From: Catalimonadaceae bacterium JC749
GTDB taxonomy: Bacteria > Bacteroidota > Bacteroidia > Cytophagales > Cyclobacteriaceae
Assembly: GCA_021730635.1 (NCBI GenBank)
Contig: JAJNNC010000007.1
Span: 381,000 to 444,999, forward strand
Direction of reading: 5' to 3'
DNA: 64,000 nt
Below are positions 48,884 through 57,681 of this stretch, in pieces; positions within the stretch are counted from its first letter, which is position 1, and each line of letters opens with the position of its first letter. The translations under genes and the position numbers were made by a program. The notes beneath the pieces were generated by a model. It searched no databases, was not told the DNA's origin, and worked only from the letters and a program-made list of their open reading frames with translations.

Positions 48884-50302
48884 TTATTGATCCCACCACA
48901 AGCGGTCGGACAGCGTCACCGCAGGTACGTTGGCGGAGTTCCGGGTAGTTTCTGACGTAGGATAAATCAGTCGCCGGATGAATTGTCCGTTTAAGTCGGG
49001 ATTCAAATTGGCCGGAATGCTCATACCCTCATACTGATAATCATACCGGCGGGCATCTATCCAGGCCTCTGGAGACAAAAACATGGCAATGTATTTTTCT
49101 TTGAGGATCAGGTCGAGGCTCAGACCGGCAGCCCCTACACTCACTGCCGGATTGGCCAGGTAGGCATCAATGGCAGCAGTATCTACCCCAATTTTTCCCA
49201 TATGCGCCCGTATGCCTTCCTGATAGGCTGCATAGGCCCGGTTGGCATCTCCAGCGGCCAGGGCTGCTTCCGCTTCAATAAATTTTTGTTCAAAATAGGT
49301 AATAACAAGGATAGGAGCAGTCCGGGCAGCATAGTAAGAATCGGTGACCAGCGTAGAACGGGCTCCTTGCTCCGGTGCATCTCCACGGCCAGCACCATTT
49401 TCAGTGCCTACAAATTCCCCCTCTTCTGTAGTACCAAACATATATGGCATGCGAGGATCTACATAGCCATAGGTAGTACCATCCATAGACTGCACCAGCT
49501 GCTGGGAAATCCAGCCGTCCAGGATCAGGCTGGCGTTATTGAGGGCAGCCTGTGCCCAGGGGTTGATGCGTTCTTCAAAATAAGGGACCTGCATATCGTC
49601 TGCTGTACTGGCAAAACCCTGGTCAACTTCAGCCAAGATCGCTTGCGGATCATACTGATCTGTTTCGCTCATGTGTAGCAAATAACGGGCTTTCAAAGCA
49701 TGCGCTGCTTTCATCCATGTCTCTATATTCCCTTCATAAATAAAATCATCGCCCTCAATGGTAGCTGTAGAGGTTCCTTTTTGTAACTCGGCAATGCCGT
49801 TGTCCAGCAACAGTTGAAGCGTATCGTACAGTTGTTGCGCATTGTCATAGGCAGGATTCAACGTCTGAGCAAAAAAAGCTTCGCTATACGGAATATTTCC
49901 CCACACATCCACCATTAACCCCACATGGACAGCTTTCAAGATTTTGGCCACTCCCAGATAATCGGTGGCTCCTTCTTCCTGCGCCTTCACTTCCAGATCG
50001 CTCAGGTCTGTCAGAATATTATAAACATTTTTCCAGGCATCATCATAAGAGACAGGTTCCTGGGTATCAGTAGCACTGCCCGGATTGGGAGAAGCCAGAT
50101 ACTGCACATAATAGGAGGTGACATCCCCGATTTCATACATGTTAAATCCTGTCTGAAAACTGGTGTTAGCCAGCAAGCCACTGATAGGGGCAACGGTAGG
50201 GTTGTTTGGATCTGTGTTAATATCCAGATAATCCTCACAGCCCGAGGCCAGCCATGACAGCAACAGGAAAAAGAGACAATATATATATTTACTTTTTTGC
50301 AT
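48884..50302 (-). CDS. SusD/RagB-family outer-membrane lipoprotein
   Basis: A 472-residue lipoprotein with lipobox LASGC, then the SusD-like (SusD_2 type) layout: EDYLDINTDPNNPTVAPISGLLANTSFQTGF at the mature N-terminus, GDVTSYYVQYLASPNPG, WKNVYNILTDLSDLEVKAQEEG, and helical pairs of the TPR-like core (ATDYLGVAKILKAVHVGLMVDVWGNIPYSEAF; YFEQKFIEAEAALAAGDANRAYAAYQEGIRAHM). SusD acts as a lid on the SusC transporter and binds the incoming glycan or peptide. It follows the SusC gene by 12 nt. The substrate cannot be deduced; no hydrolase is linked to this locus. Confidence 0.92.
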   Translation of the reverse strand: MQKSKYIYCLFFLLLSWLASGCEDYLDINTDPNNPTVAPISGLLANTSFQTGFNMYEIGDVTSYYVQYLASPNPGSATDTQEPVSYDDAWKNVYNILTDLSDLEVKAQEEGATDYLGVAKILKAVHVGLMVDVWGNIPYSEAFFAQTLNPAYDNAQQLYDTLQLLLDNGIAELQKGTSTATIEGDDFIYEGNIETWMKAAHALKARYLLHMSETDQYDPQAILAEVDQGFASTADDMQVPYFEERINPWAQAALNNASLILDGWISQQLVQSMDGTTYGYVDPRMPYMFGTTEEGEFVGTENGAGRGDAPEQGARSTLVTDSYYAARTAPILVITYFEQKFIEAEAALAAGDANRAYAAYQEGIRAHMGKIGVDTAAIDAYLANPAVSVGAAGLSLDLILKEKYIAMFLSPEAWIDARRYDYQYEGMSIPANLNPDLNGQFIRRLIYPTSETTRNSANVPAVTLSDRLWWDQ

Positions 50303-50314
50303 GTTTTGCGCTGT

Positions 50315-53300
50315 TTAAAAAGTTAGGTTTAAAGAAAAGAGGAAACTTCTGACGCCGGGATAACCCAAACCGGTAAAAGCGGTGGCATTGCTGCCAGCCC
50401 CTGCGCTAAACGATTCTGGATCATAGCCATTCCAGGGTGTCCAAAGGAGAATATTGTTGGCGGTTAATGACACACTGGCAGCCGAAAATGGTGTATTGTC
50501 TAATATGGAGTTGGCGAAATTATAGCCTAGTGTCACATTCCTCAGCTTAACAAAGGAAGCATCTTTGACAAAATTCTCTGAAGCACCCCGGTAGTAGTTA
50601 CGATAAAAACCAGCACCATAATCTACCCCATCCGGTCCTACACCTTGTCCTAGCCACACCTGTTGCGCATTGGTAGAGCCATCCGCTTTGTATCCGTCAA
50701 ATATTACTACATCGTTCCGGTTGAGAGAATAGTCCAGCATCCCGAAGGCCGAATAGAAGTTACCGTACTGGTCATATTGGTCGATGCCTGCACGGGCATC
50801 AATCAGGAAAGAAAAGTTGAACCCTTTGTAATCAAAAGAATTGCGAATTCCTCCTATCCAGTCCGGTTGTGCGTTACCAATAATGAGTTGAGCGCTGTTG
50901 ATGATAGGAAAACCATTGTCGCCAATCAGCAAGGGCTGCCCCTCGTCCAGATATTTTAAATCTTCCGGAGCACCATTCTCATAGAATCTTTCATAACTGG
51001 TACCATACAGGTTGCCATAGGCATCGCCTTCTATGAGCTGCATGGTGACGGTACTTCCCGCGTAACCAAATTGTTCGCCCAATACAATCGTTTCTATCCC
51101 CTCTCTTATTTCCACTACCCGGTTGCGGTTTCTGGTGAAGTTCAGCGAAACATCCCAGGAAAAATCCTCAGTTTCTACAGGGGTAACGCCCAAAATCAGC
51201 TCTATCCCTTTGTTCTCAATTTCACCGGCATTGGTAATAAAGGTGGTGTACCCGGTCGCTTCGGAAACCGGCACTGGTATAATCTGATCTTTACTGTTGG
51301 ATTGATACCAGGTCAGATCCAGACTCAGGCGGTTCTCCAGAAATCTCAGGTCTGTACCAAATTCGAGAGAAGTGGTTCTTTCGGGCTTCAGGGTAGGCAA
51401 TCCTAAAGAATTGCTCCGCGTAAAACCTACCTGTCCATTGAGCGGAAAGTAAGAAACCTCATTAACATCAATAGGTGCACCATAGGTGATGGCAGTAGAA
51501 TATGGTTCAGCATCTTTCCCCACTTCAGCGTAGGAAGCTCTCAGTTTTCCATAGCTTAACACTTCCGGAATGTCCAGTACATCGTTAAAGACAAAGCCCA
51601 GGTTAACCGCCGGATAGAAGAAAGAACGATTGTTTTTGGTCAATGTGGAAGTCCAGTCGTTTCGTCCGGTAATACCCAGATACAGAAAATTATCATAATT
51701 GAGCTGCAAATCTCCGTAAACCCCTACTAATCGTCTTTGGGTGATTATCTGTCCGGTAGCCAGGTTCCGGGTGTTGTTCAGGTTATAAAATTCAGGAATG
51801 ATAAACTCATTTCCTGTGGAAGCAAGTGTATTCCGGCTACGGTCAAAAATATCATTGCCTAAACGCAGGGTAGCTTCCAGTTTTTCACTAAAGGAATGGT
51901 TCAGCGTGACATTAAGGGTAGAGTTGATATCCCGGCTGTTGATACGAACTTCCTCAATAAAACCGGTGCTACTCAAAGGAAATTCTCCTTCTATGCCCAT
52001 AGGGCCCGGCAATATTTCTGTCCGCTGATCGCTGTAGAAATCCGTACCGACCCTGTACAGAAAGCTGATCCAGTCGGCAGGGGCATAGTTCAGCGTGATG
52101 TTACCAATAGCCCGGTTCACATTATCTTCATACGTCCGGAAACGAGCATTATACAGGGGGTTATCGTTTCCATAGGTTTTTTGCGTACCGTCTGGATTGA
52201 TGTAATCGGTAGCATCCTGCGTGAAGGCCCAGTACATTAAAGTTTCCATAATGCGGTCGTGAGGAACCCGATTGCCACCGGAGTTGATGTAGTTGATAGA
52301 ACCGGAGAGATTAAACTTATCGCCGACATTAGCAGTTCCGGATAATTTGGCTGAAGTACGTTCCCAGTTGCTAAAAGGAATCACTCCTTTCTGCTGCAGG
52401 TTAGAGAAAGAAGTATAAAAAGTGGCCGCTTCATTCCCACCCGACACGCTAACGGTATTATCCAGTTGAGAGCCGGTCTGCATCACATTGCGGGTGTTGT
52501 CATAATACTGGTGAGCAGGCTCTATAACCTGTACGGCAGGAACAGGCGCCCCCCAGCTAGGCCAGAAACTGACAGGATCATATTCTCCGGAAAACCCCTG
52601 TCCATACTGTTCCTGAAAGTCAGGGTATCGGTTAATCTCATCGAAGCCGATGGTTCCAGAATAATTGACCTTTACCTCTCCGGCTTTCCCTTTTTTGGTT
52701 GTAATGATAATCGCTCCATTCGCTGCCCGCACGCCATACAGCGCTGTGGCAGCCGCTCCTTTCAGCACATTGACCGACTCAATATCATTGGGATTGATAT
52801 CGGCCGCCCGGTTACTTAATCCGCGGGGTGTATTGCCGGTTGTCGCTTCAATAGTACTATTGTCAATAGGTACTCCATCAACTACAAACAGGGGTTGGTT
52901 ATCGGCCATAGGATCGAGAGAAGTAATGCCCCGGATCACAATACGGGAGCTCATCCCCGGAGCCCCTCCTGAGTTGGTAATCTGTACACCCGCCACACGT
53001 CCCTGCAGGGCATTCACCAGGTTAGGCTGCTTGGTCTGTGTGATCTCCTGAGCTTGCAGCTCCTGCACGGCATAACCCAACGCCTGCTTTTCCTGCTCTA
53101 TCCCAAAAGAAGTCACCACCACTTCCTGTAAGGATTGAACATCAGGCGTTAATTCCACATTGATCTCTGTGCGGTTCCCTATGTTTACCTCTTCTGAGGT
53201 ATAGCCTACGGAAGAAAACACCAAGGTCTCAATATTGGCAGGAACCGAAAGACTGTAGTTTCCTTCCACATCGGTGACAGTTCCGGTTGTGGTACCTTTG

Positions 53301-53443
53301 GCAACGATGTTCACCCCTGGCAAAGGAGAATTATCTGTCACGTCGGTCACCTTCCCGGAAATACTCTGGGACTGTGCTCTTGCTGTGATAGAAAAGCAGC
53401 ACAAACCCAGCATAAAAATGAACAGACAGAAAAAGTTTTTCAT
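50315..53443 (-). CDS. SusC/RagA-family TonB-dependent transporter
   Basis: A 1042-residue outer-membrane transporter. Residues 1-24 are the signal peptide. A carboxypeptidase-D-like plug extension spans about 28-115 (ISGKVTDVTDNSPLPGVNIVAKGTTTGTVTDVEGNYSL), a feature of Bacteroidota SusC. The plug follows (FGIEQEKQALGYAVQEL, then VNALQGRVAGVQITN, RIVIRGITSLDPMADNQPLFVVDGVPI) and a 22-strand barrel to the C-terminal aromatic residue (FLFSLNLTF). It lacks an extra N-terminal FecR-type signalling domain. It leads the locus; no sigma/anti-sigma pair is adjacent. Energy comes from TonB, encoded elsewhere. Confidence 0.94.
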   Translation of the reverse strand: MKNFFCLFIFMLGLCCFSITARAQSQSISGKVTDVTDNSPLPGVNIVAKGTTTGTVTDVEGNYSLSVPANIETLVFSSVGYTSEEVNIGNRTEINVELTPDVQSLQEVVVTSFGIEQEKQALGYAVQELQAQEITQTKQPNLVNALQGRVAGVQITNSGGAPGMSSRIVIRGITSLDPMADNQPLFVVDGVPIDNSTIEATTGNTPRGLSNRAADINPNDIESVNVLKGAAATALYGVRAANGAIIITTKKGKAGEVKVNYSGTIGFDEINRYPDFQEQYGQGFSGEYDPVSFWPSWGAPVPAVQVIEPAHQYYDNTRNVMQTGSQLDNTVSVSGGNEAATFYTSFSNLQQKGVIPFSNWERTSAKLSGTANVGDKFNLSGSINYINSGGNRVPHDRIMETLMYWAFTQDATDYINPDGTQKTYGNDNPLYNARFRTYEDNVNRAIGNITLNYAPADWISFLYRVGTDFYSDQRTEILPGPMGIEGEFPLSSTGFIEEVRINSRDINSTLNVTLNHSFSEKLEATLRLGNDIFDRSRNTLASTGNEFIIPEFYNLNNTRNLATGQIITQRRLVGVYGDLQLNYDNFLYLGITGRNDWTSTLTKNNRSFFYPAVNLGFVFNDVLDIPEVLSYGKLRASYAEVGKDAEPYSTAITYGAPIDVNEVSYFPLNGQVGFTRSNSLGLPTLKPERTTSLEFGTDLRFLENRLSLDLTWYQSNSKDQIIPVPVSEATGYTTFITNAGEIENKGIELILGVTPVETEDFSWDVSLNFTRNRNRVVEIREGIETIVLGEQFGYAGSTVTMQLIEGDAYGNLYGTSYERFYENGAPEDLKYLDEGQPLLIGDNGFPIINSAQLIIGNAQPDWIGGIRNSFDYKGFNFSFLIDARAGIDQYDQYGNFYSAFGMLDYSLNRNDVVIFDGYKADGSTNAQQVWLGQGVGPDGVDYGAGFYRNYYRGASENFVKDASFVKLRNVTLGYNFANSILDNTPFSAASVSLTANNILLWTPWNGYDPESFSAGAGSNATAFTGLGYPGVRSFLFSLNLTF

Positions 53444-53572
53444 GCTTTGTGGTTTAAAAATGATACAAAAAATATAAAGAATATTAAAACGCCCAATTTA
53501 GAGCATATGCATACTGAATGCAAAATTTGAATTGTTAAAAAGTACCTTTCTGGCCTAATTGGTTTACGAAAA

Positions 53573-53600
53573 CAAAAAAGGCACCCCTTTCAGGATGCCT
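53573..53600 (-). terminator. Terminator of the TerC gene
   Basis: On the minus strand a stem AGGCA/TGCCT with additional GG/CC pairs is followed by six T residues, 24 nt past the TerC stop (53624). It also keeps TerC transcription out of the SusC gene. Confidence 0.7.
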
Positions 53601-53623
53601 CTTCTTATTGGTGTGGGATATCT

Positions 53624-54388
53624 TTAACCAGCGACTTCTGTCTTTTCTACTGTTTCCCGGTCAGGGTGGGTATGCCGTAGCTTGTTCGGATCGTTCTTTC
53701 TTAATTTCATATTTAACACCTCTACCAACAGTGAAAAAGCCACCGCAAAGTAAATATAGCCTTTGGGTACATGGTAATGCAGCGCATCGACCACCAGCAT
53801 AAATCCTATAAGGATAAGGAAAGACAGTGCCAGAATCTGTAGGGTAGGGTGCTTGTTGATAAACGCACTGATCTTGCCGGCAAAGGCCATCATGATACCA
53901 ATAGAAATGACCACAGCGATGATCATCAGCAGCACCTTATCAGTAAGCCCGATGGCAGTGAGTATAGAGTCAAAAGAAAATACCATATCCAGCAGGATAA
54001 TCTGTATGATAATACTGGCAAAAGATTTTGCCTTAGTGTCACGGGCATGCTCTTCTCCTTCTATCTTATGGTGAATTTCAGAAGTACTTTTTGCTAACAG
54101 GAAAATACCTCCTGCTGCCAGAATTATATCTCTTCCGCTGACTTCAAAATCTGCTATGGTAAAAATAGGTTTGGTAAAGCCAATGATCCAGGTAATGCCC
54201 AACAGCAATGCTATTCTGAAAGCCAGGGCTAATGCCAGACCAAGGTTCCTGGCCCTGGGTTGTTGTGCCTGAGGCAGCTTGGCTGTAACAATAGAAATAA
54301 AAATAATATTATCAATACCCAGTACCACTTCCAGGAAAGTCAATGTCAACAGCGCTATCCAGGATTGGGGTTCAAGAAATATTTCCAT
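53624..54388 (-). CDS. TerC-family membrane protein
   Basis: A 254-residue protein with about seven helices, starting EIFLEPQSWIALLTLTFLEVVLGIDNIIFISIVTAKLP, the family signature (acidic residues in LEVVLGIDN). A second acidic helix pair appears in IILLDMVFSFDSILTAIGL, and EVLNMKLRKNDP closes the protein. TerC proteins are implicated in metal (manganese, tellurite) homeostasis. It is monocistronic with its own terminator. Substrate not determinable here. Confidence 0.92.
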   Translation of the reverse strand: MEIFLEPQSWIALLTLTFLEVVLGIDNIIFISIVTAKLPQAQQPRARNLGLALALAFRIALLLGITWIIGFTKPIFTIADFEVSGRDIILAAGGIFLLAKSTSEIHHKIEGEEHARDTKAKSFASIIIQIILLDMVFSFDSILTAIGLTDKVLLMIIAVVISIGIMMAFAGKISAFINKHPTLQILALSFLILIGFMLVVDALHYHVPKGYIYFAVAFSLLVEVLNMKLRKNDPNKLRHTHPDRETVEKTEVAG

Positions 54389-54554
54389 ATATCTTCAGTT
54401 AAGTCATCTTAAGTAAATAATTTAAAGAAGTTTTGTTTTACAAAATCAGGCATTATTTATGGAATAAGTTAATCCAGTGGGATAAGTTAAATATTTTTAT
54501 TGTTTATAACTATATTGCTATTTTACGAACCATTATTTTTTAACAGCAAGCCTC

Positions 54555-55490
54555 ATGAAAGTAGTTACACTTACACTAAATCCGGCCATTGATAAAAGTG
54601 CTACTGTTCACGGTATCAAACCTGACAGTAAACTACGGTGTTCTCCACCGAAATACCATGCGGGCGGAGGAGGTGTCAATGTCTCCAGAGCCATTCACAA
54701 ACTAGGTGGAGAATCTTTATGCACTTATCTGGCAGGAGGACCAGCGGGGGAGATGATGCAACAACTATTAGAAGAAGAGCAAATTCAGCAGAAGCTTATT
54801 GGGATTAAAAACAGCACCAGAGAAAATTTTATCGTGGTCGATACGGCCAATAACCAGCAATATCGTTTTGGTATGCCGGGTCCGGAAGTATCCGGAGAGG
54901 AATTCAACACTATGCTGCAAACGATGGAACAACTCTGTGTGAAAGCTGACTTCATTGTAGCCAGCGGTAGTCTGCCGCCGGGTGCTCCTAAAGATATTTT
55001 CGCCCAAGTAGCTAGAATTGCCAAGAAAAACAAGGCCAAATGTATTGTAGATACTTCCGGACAAGCGCTCATAGAAGCAGCCAAAGAAGGTGTGTATCTG
55101 CTAAAGCCCAATCTGGGAGAACTCAGTGCCTTGTCTAACCAGGAGGTGGTTACCGCTTTGGAACAGGAGGACCTGGCTTATCAGCTGATTGAAGAAAACA
55201 AGTGTGAGGTAGTAGTTGTCTCGCTAGGACCCCGGGGAGCCATGCTGGTAACAAAGCAGAAAAAGATAGAATATGTACCGGCCCCCACTGTGCACAGAAA
55301 AAGTACGGTAGGAGCAGGCGATAGTATGGTGGCTGGCATGGTGCTGAGCCTGGCACAGGACAAACCCTTGAGAGATGTGGTCATGTATGGTGTCGCTGCC
55401 GGCACAGCCGCTACGATGGCCGAAGGGACTGGCCTGTGTAAAAAAGAAGATACTGAAAAACTATATCGATGGATAAAATCAAAAGTATAG
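54555..55490 (+). CDS. pfkB: PfkB-type 6-phosphofructokinase / hexose kinase
   Basis: A 311-residue sugar kinase of the ribokinase family. Key segments: LTLNPAIDKSATV and HAGGGGVNVSRAIHKLGGES (the substrate-binding GGGGVN motif) and STVGAGDSMVAGMVLSLAQ with the GAGDS anion hole and catalytic Asp. The organisation matches the Pfk-2/1-phosphofructokinase subgroup (the TLNPAID start is characteristic). I cannot distinguish fructose-6-phosphate from fructose-1-phosphate preference. The following GNAT gene starts 12 nt after its stop, so they are co-transcribed. Confidence 0.87.
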   Translation: MKVVTLTLNPAIDKSATVHGIKPDSKLRCSPPKYHAGGGGVNVSRAIHKLGGESLCTYLAGGPAGEMMQQLLEEEQIQQKLIGIKNSTRENFIVVDTANNQQYRFGMPGPEVSGEEFNTMLQTMEQLCVKADFIVASGSLPPGAPKDIFAQVARIAKKNKAKCIVDTSGQALIEAAKEGVYLLKPNLGELSALSNQEVVTALEQEDLAYQLIEENKCEVVVVSLGPRGAMLVTKQKKIEYVPAPTVHRKSTVGAGDSMVAGMVLSLAQDKPLRDVVMYGVAAGTAATMAEGTGLCKKEDTEKLYRWIKSKV

Positions 55491-55501
55491 ATAAAGTCTA
55501 C

Positions 55502-56011
55502 ATGGACTTAGGCGATATCATCATCCGCCCCTGGGCTTCCGGCGATGAAACGCAGTTGGCTGAAAATGCCAATAATATAAAAATATGGAAAAATGTCCGC
55601 GACCGCTTTCCTTATCCCTATACCTTAAAAGATGCAGCGCTATGGGTACGCATTGCCAGTCATGACCGTTCTATGCTGAATTTGGCTATTGAATATGAAA
55701 AGCAGGCTATTGGTGCCATAGGCGTTATCTTTAAAAATGATGTATACCGCCATACAGCGGAAATTGGTTATTGGTTAGGCGAAAAATACTGGGGCAAAGG
55801 GATCATGACACGGGCTGTTCTGGCCTTAACCGATTATGTTTTTCAGCATTATGAAGTCCGGCGTATCTATGCAGGTCTCTTTGAATACAACCAGGCATCC
55901 GCCCGTGTGCTGGAGAAGGCGGGATATCACCTGGAAGCCAGATTGGCCAAAAATGTCACTAAAAATGGTAAGACTGTAGATGAGTTAATCTATACAAAAC
56001 TGAGAGAATAA
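55502..56011 (+). CDS. RimJ/RimL-type GNAT acetyltransferase
   Basis: A 169-residue acetyltransferase starting at ATG 55502 just past the kinase stop; a longer alternative starting at 55469 would overlap the kinase. The GNAT core is clear: LGDIIIRPWASGDETQLAENANN at the start (typical of the RimJ/RimL subclass), HTAEIGYWLGEKYWGKGIMTRAVLALTDYVF (acetyl-CoA binding), RRIYAGLFEYNQASARVLEKAGYHLEARL (the N-x-x-S-x-R-V-L-E-K-x-G-F-type end). Acceptor unknown, possibly ribosomal protein N-termini or small molecules. Confidence 0.88.
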   Translation: MDLGDIIIRPWASGDETQLAENANNIKIWKNVRDRFPYPYTLKDAALWVRIASHDRSMLNLAIEYEKQAIGAIGVIFKNDVYRHTAEIGYWLGEKYWGKGIMTRAVLALTDYVFQHYEVRRIYAGLFEYNQASARVLEKAGYHLEARLAKNVTKNGKTVDELIYTKLRE

Positions 56012-56028
56012 TACCGGAAGCCCCTATG

Positions 56029-56069
56029 CTGGCTGCCTGATCATTAGGCGAACCAATTCAGGCGGCCAG
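56029..56069. terminator. Hairpin between convergent genes
   Basis: A 12-bp inverted repeat with one mismatch (56029-56040 with 56058-56069) and a 17-nt loop. There is no T-run. It lies 18 nt after the GNAT stop and 14 nt before the stop of the opposing GH140-like gene, so it probably blocks read-through in both directions. Confidence 0.6.
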
Positions 56070-56083
56070 TACTATCTCTATTT

Positions 56084-57469
56084 CTATTGCCTTACCTGAT
56101 CTTCCAACCAGCGTTCCTGACCAGGAGGTGGATAATTTCTGGAAGCATCATCTATCACCAGTACCCAATCTTTCTCTTCATTAGGGGTGCGAAATGTGTA
56201 ACTCTTATTGTTTTTAAGCTTTCCTATATTCACACTGTCGCCGGTACGAGGATCAAACCACCAGGCACTGACCTTCTTACCGGAGATTTTTCCCATAGCA
56301 ATATCTACATTTTCATGTGCAGGCAGATAAACGATCAGAAAACCGTCGCCTCTGGCTGCCTGAATATGTTTTTCCGTATTAGCACCATTCACAAGCGACA
56401 GGTCCGGCTGAAGGGTTGTGAAAGGGCGGGATTCAAATAGCTCGCGCATATATCCCATCTGAGCAGCACCCGGCTGATCCATCGCTTGGGGCCAGGGAGT
56501 ACGGGCAAAAGAAACCGGCTCATGCTCATCATCCAGCATCTGCCAGATGTTGTGGTTGCCATAGGTATGGCCGCAAGCGCCTGCCAGCATCGACCAGTAG
56601 GCAGCCTGCCGTACATCCTGCTCATCAAACCAACCGTTTTCCGGTTTCCAGTTGATGGGATGATCTTCATAGTTGGGTTCCCCGTCCAGGGTTGGTTTGG
56701 TGGGGGTCAGCGCATAGTTATGAGCTGTCATGGTATAGTTAGGAATATTCTTTTCACCATGCCCCGACTGGAACATATTAATATCCAGCCATTCCTCCTG
56801 ATGAAAAAATTCAGCGGAATTGCGTCCTCCCATAGGATGGTAGGTCATCAGATGCGTATTGTTATCTCCGGCTGCCAACCCACTCGCCATAGCCCTGATG
56901 ATCTCAAAATCTTCCTCTTCCTCCGGAATCCGATCACCACCCAGTATCCAGATGATGGGTTTGTCCTGATAACGGTTGCCCAGAAATTCGCCATAGGTAT
57001 AGGCATTTTCCGGGTTGAAGACTTCCGGGCCAAGTCCCCATCTTTTGTTAAACTTATCCCCCCAGGTAGGAAGCATACCCACAACCATTCCTAACGCTTC
57101 CGCTTTGTCAACCACAAAATCCACATGCTCAAAATAAGCTTCATTGGGCTGGGTAGGATCATTATTTAACAAGGGTAAGTCTCCCTGGGCATTGGGTTCT
57201 GTGATCCCGTTAAATTCAGCCAATACTACTGCCTGAATGACGGTAAAACCTTTATCAGCTCTGTCTTGCAGATATTGTGTGGCTTCTTCCCGGTCCAGGC
57301 GGTGAAAAAGTTCCCAGGCAGTATCGCCCAGCCAGAAAAATGGAGTACCATCTTCTTGTATGAGGTAATGCTTGTTATCACTGATTTTAAGCGGTTGTCC
57401 CCTTACAGGCAGGAAGGTAACACAGACAAGCAACATGAAACTTACGAAAGGGACACATTGGGGTTTCAT
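56084..57469 (-). CDS. GH140-like glycoside hydrolase
   Basis: A 461-residue enzyme with signal peptide (to VRGQ). The barrel part (DUF4038-type) reads YLIQEDGTPFFWLGDTAWELFHRL, then IIWILGGDR (an Asp in a position like the GH140 nucleophile/acid) and TLDGEPNYEDHP (a Glu in the second catalytic position). A C-terminal beta domain with VSAWWFDPRTGDSVNIGK and WVLVIDD resembles the collagen-binding-like module found with DUF4038. GH140 enzymes release apiose from rhamnogalacturonan-II. It is the last gene of a leftward run with sulfatase, rhamnosidase and DUF5060 genes; the polysaccharide is not fixed by this alone. Confidence 0.85.
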   Translation of the reverse strand: MKPQCVPFVSFMLLVCVTFLPVRGQPLKISDNKHYLIQEDGTPFFWLGDTAWELFHRLDREEATQYLQDRADKGFTVIQAVVLAEFNGITEPNAQGDLPLLNNDPTQPNEAYFEHVDFVVDKAEALGMVVGMLPTWGDKFNKRWGLGPEVFNPENAYTYGEFLGNRYQDKPIIWILGGDRIPEEEEDFEIIRAMASGLAAGDNNTHLMTYHPMGGRNSAEFFHQEEWLDINMFQSGHGEKNIPNYTMTAHNYALTPTKPTLDGEPNYEDHPINWKPENGWFDEQDVRQAAYWSMLAGACGHTYGNHNIWQMLDDEHEPVSFARTPWPQAMDQPGAAQMGYMRELFESRPFTTLQPDLSLVNGANTEKHIQAARGDGFLIVYLPAHENVDIAMGKISGKKVSAWWFDPRTGDSVNIGKLKNNKSYTFRTPNEEKDWVLVIDDASRNYPPPGQERWLEDQVRQ

Positions 57470-57681
57470 AACATTTCCAGTTAGGTCGTTGAATGATTTC
57501 CATTTCCTAATCAGGTGCTGACCGACACAGTGACGAACCGGACACCTGGCTGGGTTTCCAGAAAAAATAGGTTATAATTCGGCTTTACTACATTAAATTT
57601 ACCGGTATTCTGGAATTTTCCAACGGAAACCCTGACAACTATTGCAGGTAGTAGCTAAAACAAAAGATCTTACCCTCCATG